This document shows positions 1 to 14,467 of a stretch of DNA of 64,000 nt, piece after piece; within the stretch, counting starts at the first letter, position 1; each line of letters opens with the position of its first letter. The notes beneath the pieces are model-generated. The model saw only the letters and a list, made by a program, of their open reading frames with translations. It made no database searches and was not told the DNA's origin. The position numbers and the translations under genes were made by a program. This DNA comes from Piscicola geometra. Taxonomy: Eukaryota > Annelida > Clitellata > Hirudinida > Piscicolidae. Where the stretch lies: NCBI GenBank assembly GCA_943735955.1, contig OX030956.1:3970412-4034411 (forward strand). The letters are read 5' to 3'.

Positions 1-579
1 AGAAACTCACATCGGTGCTGTTTATCGGCCTGAAACTAGCAATATCTAACTAATAATTCCATCATATTGATAGTTGCGTAACACTGCTGTTTGAGATACT
101 GTGAAATAGTTTGAGATAGGACAATGTTTAGTGAGTTGCTACGTATAATTTTTGCTGTTGAAAGTTTCGATAGTCTAAAAGAATAAAATCATTTGAATAC
201 ATTTCCTGGAGGTTTTTCCATCAACATCGAGATCACCATCATCTTCAGATTAACACCATCATCCTCAAATAATCATCCCCATTAAAACGAAGTTGAATTA
301 ATACGAACTCAAAACATCAATACGAATTCATCATTTGAAAGATACTATCATCATCACTACCAACAGACTTATAAAAGATTATTTAATAAAGATTAAAATT
401 TTCTTCAAAAAAAGCGCGATAATCAAAAAATCTCCAGTTTCCACATTTTCTTCATCATACGCATCTACATTATCTTCAACACCAGTATCAACACCCTCAT
501 CATCATCATCACCACCAACAACATCATCATCAGCACTTAATAGACATTAATTAATAGGCATTAATTAGTAGAAAAAAAA
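1..579. other. 5' flank and probable 5' UTR of the first gene
   Basis: No recognisable coding exon is seen here. The last 350 bases are rich in ATC/CAC trinucleotides, run into an A-rich stretch and end directly at the ATG at 580, so at least the 3' part is probably 5' UTR of the following gene. No TATA box or initiator can be assigned with confidence. Confidence 0.4.
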
Positions 580-3450
580 ATGGCGGCGAAGGTGACCTTC
601 AAGTCGATGGACTACTTCAAGTTCCGGAAGTACATCATCGACAAGGACGACTCATCATCCTCGTGCGGCAAAGAGGTCACCTCGTTGTGCGCATGCGTGC
701 ACACGCTGAACATGCGGGACGACAAGTTCGATGATGGAGAGGAGGAAGCAACGAGGCTGCAGGAAATCTTCGCCAGCTACAAGCAGATCTTAGCTTTCAA
801 GCGGGTAGAGGCGGTCGACGTGCGTCTGAAGAGTGGTTGGTGGGGCGACCAGAAGAGTGGTCTGTCGGTCGGCAAGGTGAAGCCCGCCATGCTGAAGGAC
901 GTGCTGGTCGCCAAGTGCAAGGATTGGAACGACAGGCATGAAGATGGCGGAGATGGCAGGGATGCTGCGTTGGCGAAGACGATTGAAGGACCCGGTGTGT
1001 ATGTCTTCAAGCACAAGGAGAAGAGCTGCTTCCAGCAAGTGTTTGCTTGCACTGATAACATCTTCACAAGGTGGTCAACTCTTTCAGTTGCCATGGGGAT
1101 CATTTCTAGCTTTCAAAACTTGGGGAGAATTAATAAAAAGAATAATTTTATTAATAAAAAATATTCGTTCAAAGCTATATTACCAAAAATGAGTAAAGAA
1201 TTAATATAAAGTATAATTTTAGATTTTAAAAAAAGTAATTACCAAAATAATTTATAAATCTTAAATTCAAACCAGGTGCTCAGAGTTGTTTAAGGCGACG
1301 TTTGATGCCACTGCTTACAGCCCCCTCTCTTCCCTCCTCATCATCTCACTCGTCAATGACTGGGATTTCTATTACATTCCTTCTGAAGGTTTTTCATTTA
1401 TGGCGAAGATTGGTATTTTAACTATATTTCTCAATTTGAATTCTTAAATTTGAAAATTTTTATTTTTAAATTAACAGTTTTTCTCAATATATAAACTTCT
1501 CTAATTGCTCGCCATAAAGTTCAGTAACACCACTACTAAAAAAATAAAAATATCGATCAACGTCAGGCATAGCGGAAGTGCTTAAGGTCCTCCAAAACGA
1601 CACCATCCTCAAGCACGATACGCTCTGGCCCCATGGATTGAACGTGACACTGTCGATTGAGACGCCCTTCGACATCAAGCAGTTCAGGGAGTCGTGTGTG
1701 AGGCACAACTGGCCCCCTGAGAGGGTTCTCAGGCCGTCCAAGGTAGCCATGGCGTTTGGGAAGATGGGGGAGGGGGTGCATGTTGATAATTATTTCATTT
1801 TATGTTATCAAATATTATAATTTTTAATGATTATAATAGTGAAAAGATAATTATTAATTATATTATAATTAAAGATAATTATAATCTTGGTATGGATCTC
1901 AAATGGAAAAATAGAAATGGAAAAATATATAATGTGTTTTCTCATTGCCAGAGCTACATACATTCATGATGATGAACTATTTGAAGGTGCAAAGCATAGA
2001 CCCGGGCAGGTTGAAGCTAGATCAGAAGCGTCTGCAGAGCCAGCCACCAACCCTTCGAAGTCCCCTCAAAAATTCTACGTCACCATCTTCTCCGCCCTAC
2101 AGACCACGTTGGAAAAAAAATTTATTCAAACATTTAATAATTTTTATTCAAAATAAAAATAAAAGTTTTTTTCAAAACGTCGAGGCTTGGAATAATTTGA
2201 AAAGTCAAAGTATTTGTAATTTTTTATCTCTCAAAGTTTTCTTAATTATAAAATATGAATCGAAAAAAAGAATTTAAAATAATATCATCATCATCAACCA
2301 AATAATATGACATTAAATATATTAATAACAGACTCAGCGAGGCCAAACTCAATTGGAAATTCCTCGAATGTGGCATCATCTGCAGTCAATCCCAAAAGTC
2401 CCGTATCCAGTCGACCTTCAACCGCCCACCCTCGCCACCAAAAGCTCGATGAAAAAAGTTCTAACGGGGTTAGTGGCAAGAATGCTTCTAATGCTATATA
2501 TCTAGGTGAAATTGTGGTTAGACGCCATAATTTTTTGGTTTTCAAAAAGGCGATAACCAATAAGAGTTTCGAAATGGTATATTTTACGGAAAGATGTAAT
2601 TATATTTATTTAATGTATTAGATTGATTTAATAATTGGAATAAAAACATTTTAGGGGTTTTAGACCACAGTTTTCACATTAATCAAGTATTATTTTGGTT
2701 TCCTATAATTGATGGAGCCTTAATGCCTTCTAGATAATCATCTAGATGTTAATTTTAGGTATCCATGCTTGGTGCATGTTTTGGCATGTTTATATTTTCA
2801 CAATTTATCAATAATGAAATATATTTAAATAAAAGCCAATTGAACATAACTCAAAGAACCTCAAAAGTTTTAAATAAACGCTTTTAAACTATAATATAAT
2901 TCCATTATTTTTTCAGAGTCTTAAAAAAGAGGTCTCGGATAGTAGAAAAACCTGTAAAAGCACGCCGAAGCAGGAAACAAATTCTTTGAAAAGAAATAGC
3001 AGAAGTATTCAAAATATCAGAAAAGATTCTTCGTATAGTGAGACCCAAACTAAAGAAGAACGCAAACCTCAAGCAGAAAGTACTCACAAATCTAATGAAA
3101 CTTCTGAACGTAAAGTAGTTACGCAAGAAACCAAAAAAGTAGATGAACAAAAAACAGACGAGACTGAAGTTCTAAAATGTGAAAACGTCGTGAAAAGTGC
3201 TTCTATGAAAGAACTCATAAAAGATGGCCATACAAATGGTGACAGAAAAGAAGACAAAAGTGTTGATAAAAAAGATGAAGAGCTGAATGATGATGAATTT
3301 TTCGAGGTTAAACCTCTGAAAAGATCGGGTACTTTCACTCTTTCGGACAGTGAAGAAGATAAGCAGACTGCAACTACCAACGAATCTACCCTAACATCTA
3401 GAGCTGTGATGGCTGCTAAGCAACTGAATTCCCAAAATAATGCGCCATAA
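580..3450 (+). CDS. Unrecognised 545-aa protein, six coding exons
   Basis: The coding exons read 580-1070, 1276-1388, 1567-1775, 1954-2107, 2332-2468 and 2917-3450. All introns are GT/AG, and the phases (2, 1, 0, 1, 0) join into one frame of 545 codons plus stop. The start is the first ATG, after an A9 run. Exons 1-3 (about 271 residues) have coding composition and look like a folded domain; motifs seen include VNDWDFYYIPSEG and HNWPPERVLRPSK. Exons 4-5 are Ser/Pro-rich and probably disordered. Exon 6 is Lys/Glu-rich and contains KRSGTFTLSDSEEDK, an acidic Ser/Thr stretch of the kind casein kinases favour. No signal peptide or membrane segment is evident. I do not recognise the family. The exon 4 acceptor is the least certain point: the AG two bases upstream would bring in an early stop, so I chose AG at 1952-1953. 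Confidence 0.75.
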
Positions 3451-3579
3451 TTTAACATTTTTAATCTATATAAGATTAGAACTTTTACTAAAATTAGCTT
3501 TAATATGCTTAAAACTTTTAAGTTAAAGTGATGCTTCACACATTTATTTCGAAACTAAATTCAATGTCCGTGCTTCATC

Positions 3580-3589
3580 AATAAATAAA
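3580..3589 (+). terminator. Poly(A) signal of the first gene
   Basis: Two overlapping AATAAA hexamers lie about 130 bases after the stop codon at 3448-3450. They face the poly(A) signal of the convergent gene on the other strand. Confidence 0.6.
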
Positions 3590-3602
3590 TTGTCCTTCAA
3601 TT

Positions 3603-3608
3603 TTTATT
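3603..3608 (-). terminator. Poly(A) signal of the RSPH1-like gene
   Basis: TTTATT on the + strand reads AATAAA on the - strand, about 130 bases after the stop at 3740. It is about 15-20 bases from the opposing signal at 3580-3589, so mature 3' ends of the two genes should abut or overlap. Confidence 0.55.
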
Positions 3609-3739
3609 GACCGTTCATACAAGTTTGACACATACAGAATACAAATTGACTTAAAAATACGAGACTTCCTAAATGCAGTTTCCTTGACGGTTTCGTTTCA
3701 GCCTAAACTCTCAACTCACTCTTCACTTAATTAATTGAT

Positions 3740-6857
<3,118 letters not shown>

Positions 6858-7950
6858 CTGTACGTCTGTGTGTTTGTATGTGTTCACTTGTGTATGTTTG
6901 CTTGTGTACGTTTGTTTCCTTGTGTGTGTGTGCGTTGAAGTTTATTTTGAGATTTTGGGGGTCCATAGAATAGGTTTGGATTTCAAAACGGCGGACAACA
7001 TTAATTTAAGACGATTCTAGGAGCTTTGACTTACATATGTAGTGGTCATTTTAATGTTGTTTTTTTTCTAAAAAAGTTAAAGTTACAAATTATTGGCTAT
7101 TTTTGTTATGATGTTGCTATGTTATCAAGCCTGAGACTGCATGACGTTTCTGTAACCAAAGATTGAGTTTTTAAGGTTTTAATCATAAAAGTAATGATAT
7201 AATTTAATATTTTATTAAAATAAAATAAAACATCGAGTTTTAATTGTTTATCACTGAACTTCATGTATCGAAATAATTTTTAGATAACAAGATAACAATG
7301 TTTTATTTGACAAAACATCCGAAAAATAACAAAAACTGCTTTAAATTGTAATGCATTAATGTTATAAAACAGGTAACATTAAATAAAGGTGCAGAAGACA
7401 ACTCCATGAATGCAATACTACTAATATTAGAAGCAATACTTGAATGATACAAGTTTGCCTTAGAAGAGGAAATGTAGTTGATGCAACTGGAATAAGTAGG
7501 AAGAATCTTGCATTAACTGATCTAATCATTAATTTAAATTAGTTTACTTAATGTTATAAATAGGCAATAAAATGAGACTTTTTCTTCAATTTCATATGAA
7601 ACTTCAATTTAAATCAGATCGATTCAAACACTGAATGCTTATCACAGCATTCCACCATCATTGAATCTTCAGTTGGCCACTGTGTCGCGCCTAAATGCTT
7701 TTGAAGCAAAATACTTAGAGAAATAATAAAAGTACTTTTCGAATAATAAAAATAGTAACCTTCCTACACTATACAACTCCGCCCAGTCCTATCACCTCCA
7801 AACCCTTCCACTCATCCACCCTCATCACCATCTCACATAACACCACACCACTCTACACCATCAAGCCCACCAAACCAAACCAAACCAAACCAAACAACCC
7901 CCCATAACCACCACTCTGAATCCAACCCTCGTTCCCTCCCCTCTCCCCCA
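6858..7950. other. Region between the RSPH1-like and PDIA4 genes
   Basis: This should contain the missing first exon(s) and promoter of the RSPH1-like gene and the 3' UTR of PDIA4. I see a TG-rich tract (6855-6930), AT-rich unique DNA, and a CCAAA/CCACC-rich stretch (7780-7930). No exon ending in the required phase, and no AATAAA for PDIA4 within 400 bases of its stop, could be identified. Confidence 0.4.
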
Positions 7951-8179
7951 TCACAACTCTTGTTTCCCGCCCTTGAAGGCCACGACGGCATGCTCCCTCA
8001 CAAACTTCTCCAAGCCTTCGACAGTCCTGGCGCCACTGAACTTGAGTGGTGCCGCCTTGCTGCCCGAGGGCGCGAAGTAGATTGTTGGAAATCCTGCATT
8101 GTGGGTAGTTGTGATGATGATGATGCTGCTGGTGGAGGTCATGATGATGGTGGAAGTCATGATGATGATGGTGGAGGTC

Positions 8180-8235
<56 letters not shown>

Positions 8236-11200
8236 AGAAGGTCATGATGATGATGATGATGATGGTGGAGGTCATGATGATGATGATGATGATGATGATG
8301 ATGGTGGAGGTCATGATGATGATGATGATGATGATGATAATTATTTCAAAACTAATTGATATTGATAACCGTCATGTAGCGGCAGTAACAGCATTAAATT
8401 ACAAGCAATAAAAGAAAACTCTGCTACAACCCCAGCTACAACCATGAGCATTCCATCCCTTCCTCCGCACAACCATCCAACCTTCAGCCGAGTAGCTGAG
8501 AGGCGAGTCGTTGGCGGTGGCGTCCATCTTGGCGACCACCAATTGCCGCTCCGACTTCAACTTGGCGGCCAGCTGCTTGTAGAGTGGCTCCAACTCCTTG
8601 CAGTGACCACACCACGGCGCGTACAACTCGATAAGGACGTCTGTGTGTTGTTTTGGGTGTGTGTGTGTGTTGTTGTATGTGTGTGTGTGTGTGTGTGTGG
8701 AATGATGATGATGATGGTGACAGTGGTGGTGGGAATGATGATGATGATGATGGTGTGATGATGATGATGTTGATAGTAGCGGTGGCGATAATGATGAAAG
8801 TGATAATGAAAAATAATAAATAAAATATTTAAAAACGATGAAAAAATTGGTAAGAAACATTACAAATGATTAAAAATGCCTAATGGGTGAGACAGAAAAT
8901 TCTCCCAGAAGGTCTCTTCATCATCATCACCACCACCATTAACACCACCACCATACTCATCATCACCACCAGCATCATAATCATCACAACCACCACCACC
9001 ATAATAATCATCATCACCACCACCACGTACCTTTCTTTTCGTCCATCACCACCTCCTCGAACGTCTTTCCCACCACGGTGATCACTGGTCCCGCTTGTTT
9101 CGCTGGCTTCGGCTGAGACTTCACCAGTGGCTTCAACTTGCCTGTCGTATGGTGTGGTGTGGGCATGTGGTTTGGTGTGGTTTTGTGTGTACCAGTGTGG
9201 TGTGGCATGTGGTTTGATGTGTACTAGTGTGGTGTGGCATGTGGTTTGATGTGTACTAGTGTGGTGTGGCATGTGGTTTGATGTGTACTAGTGTGGTGTG
9301 GCATGTGGTTTGGTGTGGTGTGGTTTTGTGTGTACTAGTGTGGTGTGGCATGGCATGTGGTTTGGTGTGGTGTGGTTTTGTGTGTACTAGTGTGGTGTGG
9401 CATGTGGTTTGATGTGGTGTGGTCTATTGTGTTAGTGTGGCGTAGCAAAATGTAGCATGTTGTGGCGTGGGTTAGGTTTAGGTTAGTTTGATGTGGTGTG
9501 GCGAGGTGCGATGCGGTGTATCAGAAACACCCCATCCCCTTTAACACCCCAATCACTCACTTCTCAACCCTCATTATCCTCTCACCCAATCTCCCCCTAC
9601 CATCCAAACCCCCCCCCCCCCTCCCTTCATCAACCCCCCCTCCCAACAACCACCCACTCCTCACCCTCGTTGAATTTCTTGAGGAAGGCTTCAACCTCAT
9701 CTGCCTCGTACTCCTCCATTGGTTCCATCGGATAACGCATGTCGCCTGCCGCCAAGATGCCCACGTTGATCTCTTCGCCTGTGTGGTTGATGTGGTTATG
9801 CTTTTGGTGTTTGATGTGGTTATGCTTTTGGTGGTTGATGTGGTTATGCTTTTGGTGGTTGATGTGGTTATGCTTTTGGTGTGGTTGATGTGGTTATGCT
9901 TTTGGTGTTTGATGTGGTTATGCTTTTGGTGGTTGATGTGGTTATGCTTTTGGTGGTTGATGTGGTTATGCTTTTGGTGGTTGATGTGGTTATGCTTTTG
10001 GTGGTTGATGTGGTTATGCTTTTGGTGGTTGATGTGGTTATGCTTTTGGTGGTTGATGTGGTTATGCTTTTGGTGGTTGGTGTGGTTATGCTTTTGGTGG
10101 TTGGTGTAGTTATGGTTTTGGTGGTTGATGTGGTTATGCTTTTGGTGTGGTTGATGTGGTTATGCTTTTGGTGGTTGATGTGGTTATGCTTTTGGTGGTT
10201 GGTGTGGTTATGCTTTTGGTGGTTGGTGTGGTTATGCTTTTGGTGGTTGGTGTAGTTATGGTTTTGGTGGTTGATGTGGTTATGCTTTTGGTGTGGTTGA
10301 TGTGGTTATGCTTTTGGTGGTTGGTGTGGTTATGCTTTTGGTGGTTGGTGTGGTTATGCTTTTGGTGGTTGGTGTGGTTATGGTTTTGGTGGTTGGTGTG
10401 GTTATGGTGGTTGATGTGGTAGTGGCGGGAATGGTGTGGGGTGATGGTTATGGTGATGGCTGATACAAACGAAAATATGGAACACAAAAAATACGTAAAA
10501 AATAAATAATTAAATACAATAAAAAATACGGGTAAATACAAAAGCACTAAAAAAATAAAATATCTTAAAAATCCCAAAAAACAAAACACGACAAATACAG
10601 GGTAAATACAAAAACACCCAGCACCAAAATAAAAAAACAACAAATACAGGGTAAATACAACAAAAACCTCACCATCCACCCACCCACCCGAGTCATCGAA
10701 GCCGAACTGCTTGAAGAGGGCCCTGTTGGCATCCTCGTCTGCAATGGCGAACCTCATGGAGGGGTGTCTGTGCGCGATGTCCGCAAACTTGTGTCGCCAC
10801 AGCTGAGTCGCTGAAGTGGTGGAGGAGGAGGAGGAGTGTTTGAGTGATGAGTGGAGGGGGTGGAGGAGGAAGTGATGGAGGGGGAGGAGTGATTGAGTGA
10901 TGAGTGGAGGTGGTGGAGGAGGAAGTGATGGAGGGGGAGGAGTGATTGAGTGATGAGTGGAGGAGGTGGAGGAGGAAGTGATGGAGGAAGAGGAGTGATT
11001 GAGTGATGAGTGGAGGGGTTGGAGGAGGAGGAGTGATTGAGTGATGAGTGGAGGGGGTGGAGGAAGAGGAGTGATTGAGTGATGAGTGGAGGGGGTGGAG
11101 GAAGAGAAGTGATTGAGTGATGAGTGGAGGAGGTGGAGGAGGAGGAGTGATTGAGTGATGAGTGGAGGGGGTGTAGGAAGAGGAGTGATTGAGTGATGAG

Positions 11201-12711
11201 TGGAGGAGGTGGAGGAGGAGGTGATTGAGCGATGGAGGGAGGAGTGATTGAGTGGAGAAGGAGAAAAAGTGAATAAGTGGTAGAGGAGTGGAGGAGTGAG
11301 TGATTGTCGATGAGTGTCTGAGTGGTGGAGTGACTGAATGGAGAAGTAACTGACGGTTGATAAGTGATAAAGAAGTGATTGATGGGTGGATGGGCGGTTG
11401 ATGGGTAGATGGGCGGTTGATGGGTAGGCGATTGGGTGATAAGTGGATGGTTAATGCTTTCAACCCCATCATACCCTTTCCCACACACCATTAAACCCCC
11501 CTACACACCATCTCTGTGGTCAAAACTCCAGTCAACCGTATAGAAGAAGAGGACCAATGGTCGTTGTGCCTTGTAGTGCTGTGTGATGATGATGATGATG
11601 ATGATGCTGATGATGATACATAAGGTGGTGATGAGTGGCGTGCTAATAATTTAATTATTAATTACAATTTAATTAATGTATAAGTAGGTAAAAGTTATTA
11701 AATAAATAATTAGTAACCAATTATCATTTGATGAATCTTAACTTGCAAAACAAAATTACTCAGCTCGATAAGTAATTATAATAAAAAAGTTTAAAATATA
11801 AAACAATTAAAATAGATAATTTTATACAAAATAAATGAATATATATATTATTTAAAAAAAACAAAAATAATAACCACAAAGTCACCTTCTCAGTGCGTTC
11901 TGGGACATACTCTCCCATGAGGGGCAAGAGGTTTGCTTTGACGAAGGCGCTGATGTCGTCTGCTGTGGTGTGGTCCTGCCGTGGTGGTGGAGGTGGTGGA
12001 GAGAGTGAAGAAGGGAAAATGGAGGGAGTGGAAGAAGGAGAGGTGGTGGTGGAAGGAGGAAAAGTGGTGGAGAGAGTGGAGGTTGTGTAGGGAGGAGAGG
12101 TGGTGGTGGAGGGAGGAGAGGTGGTGGTGGAGAATAATTTGTTGCTCGGCGGACATCGAAGTATCAATATGACAAATACACTGAACGTCTTGCAAAATAA
12201 CTGTAACTAATAAATAAAACACTATGAAACCCTTCAACAGCAAAACCCCGAGGAAACACAAACAACAACCCCCCCCTCACACTTCCCCCACCCCATGAAA
12301 CCAAACTCCCTACAGAAACACTTCAAAATAGCTCCGTCAACCCCCCCCCTCCTCCTCCCACTACACACACCCACCCCCAAACCCCTAAACCACCATCCGA
12401 TAAACTCACAGTGAACTTGTGGCGTGGTTCGTGCTTGGTACGGAAGCGATCGGTCGAGAAGAGGGCGAGACAGTTGGAGGGCAGGTTGAGCAGCGAGGCG
12501 AGCTTGGCGTCGGTGGCGTGACGGAAGGGTATGACGTCTCTGAAGTTGTTCGCTGTGGGGGTGGTCGGTTGGTCGGTCGAAAGGGGGGTGTTACGATCAT
12601 CATCATCGTTATTATAAGCATCATCATCATCATCATCATCATTATCATCATCATCGATATTATAAGCATCATCATCATCATCATCATTATCATCATCATC
12701 GATATTATAAG

Positions 12712-12748
<37 letters not shown>

Positions 12749-14077
12749 GCACTCACCCGTCTCGAGGTAGGTATCAAAGAAGGCGTGGTCAGGCTTCTCA
12801 AAGAAGGCTACCAAAACCACCAGGTCCTCGCCTTGATGATGATGATGATGATAGTGTAATAATAATAATAATAATAAATATTATTAATAAAAAATAATTG
12901 TAATGACAAAACAAATAAATAATAAAATAATAATAATACCCTTAATAAAAACAATAATAATGAAAATTAACAATAATAACCTACTTATTAACAAAATTAT
13001 AACTATTAATATTTTTCATTGAATTTATAAAGCTGTACTAAAACAGTAATCATAAACATTTTACTATTACTATGAACATCATGTACAATTACTATGAACA
13101 TCATGTACAATTACTATGAACATCATGTACAATTACTATGAACATCATGTACAATTACTATGAACATCATGTACAATTACTATGAACATCATGTACAATT
13201 ACTATGAACATCATGTACAATTACTATGAACATCATGTACAATTACTATGAACATCATGTACAATTACTATGAACATCATGTACAATTACTATGAACATC
13301 ATGTAAAATTACTATGAACATCATGTACAATTACAATGAACATCATGTACAATTACTATGAACATCATGTACAATTACTATGAACATCATGTACAATTAC
13401 TATGAACATCATGTACAATTACTATGAACATCATGTACAATTACTATGAACATCATGTACAATTACTATGAACATCATGTACAATTACTATGAACATCAT
13501 GTACAATTACTATGAACATCATGTACAATTACTATGAACATTATGTACTAAACAAATTACTATTACTATTATCATCATGCACTATTACTATAACCATCAT
13601 GTACTATTACTATAACCATCATGCACTATTACTATAACCATCATGCACTATTACTATTATCATTATGCACTATTACTATTACTGACTAGAGGCAAGTTCT
13701 TTCTTGAGGTCGGTAAGCTTGCTGAGTGGCGTCGATGCCGGTGACGTGAGACCCTCTATGTAGGAGACCAAGCCTGTGGTGATGATGATGATGGAGGTGA
13801 TGATGGAAGTGGTGATGATGATGGTGATATTATGATTTTTGTAAATTAACCTTGTTACGACTGAATATAGAAAACTGGTCAACTTTCTCCATCTAAAGCT
13901 CGCCTCTCCAAACCACTCTCCCTTCTCTCGCCCCAATTCCCCCTTCCCTCCCCTTCACTCATCTCACCCTCGACCCCCTCCTCCCTCCCCTCCCCCTTTC
14001 CTCCACTTACCCCACTTCTCTCTCGCCTCCGACTTGAACTCAAACTCTCGTCCTTTCCTGAACACCTTGAAAAGTGA

Positions 14078-14166
<89 letters not shown>

Positions 14167-14168
14167 TC

Positions 14169-14202
<34 letters not shown>

Positions 14203-14204
14203 TC

Positions 14205-14238
<34 letters not shown>

Positions 14239-14243
14239 TCAGA

Positions 14244-14276
<33 letters not shown>

Positions 14277-14277
14277 G

Positions 14278-14363
<86 letters not shown>

Positions 14364-14364
14364 G

Positions 14365-14406
<42 letters not shown>

Positions 14407-14418
14407 GTAGTAGTAGTG

Positions 14419-14467
<49 letters not shown>

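Noticed and set aside
9498..10422. Long hydrophobic open frames ([12 protein letters not shown] and TTKSITT-type) on both strands
   Set aside because: They arise from the 24-bp minisatellite in PDIA4 intron 14; any stop-free unit of a multiple of three gives such frames.
10754..11491. - strand 245-263 codon Ser/Pro/His-rich frames
   Set aside because: These are frames through the intron 13 minisatellite; only the short exon 10688-10810 is coding here.
13066..13545. CRISPR-like array
   Set aside because: The units are contiguous without unique spacers and lie in an intron of an animal gene.
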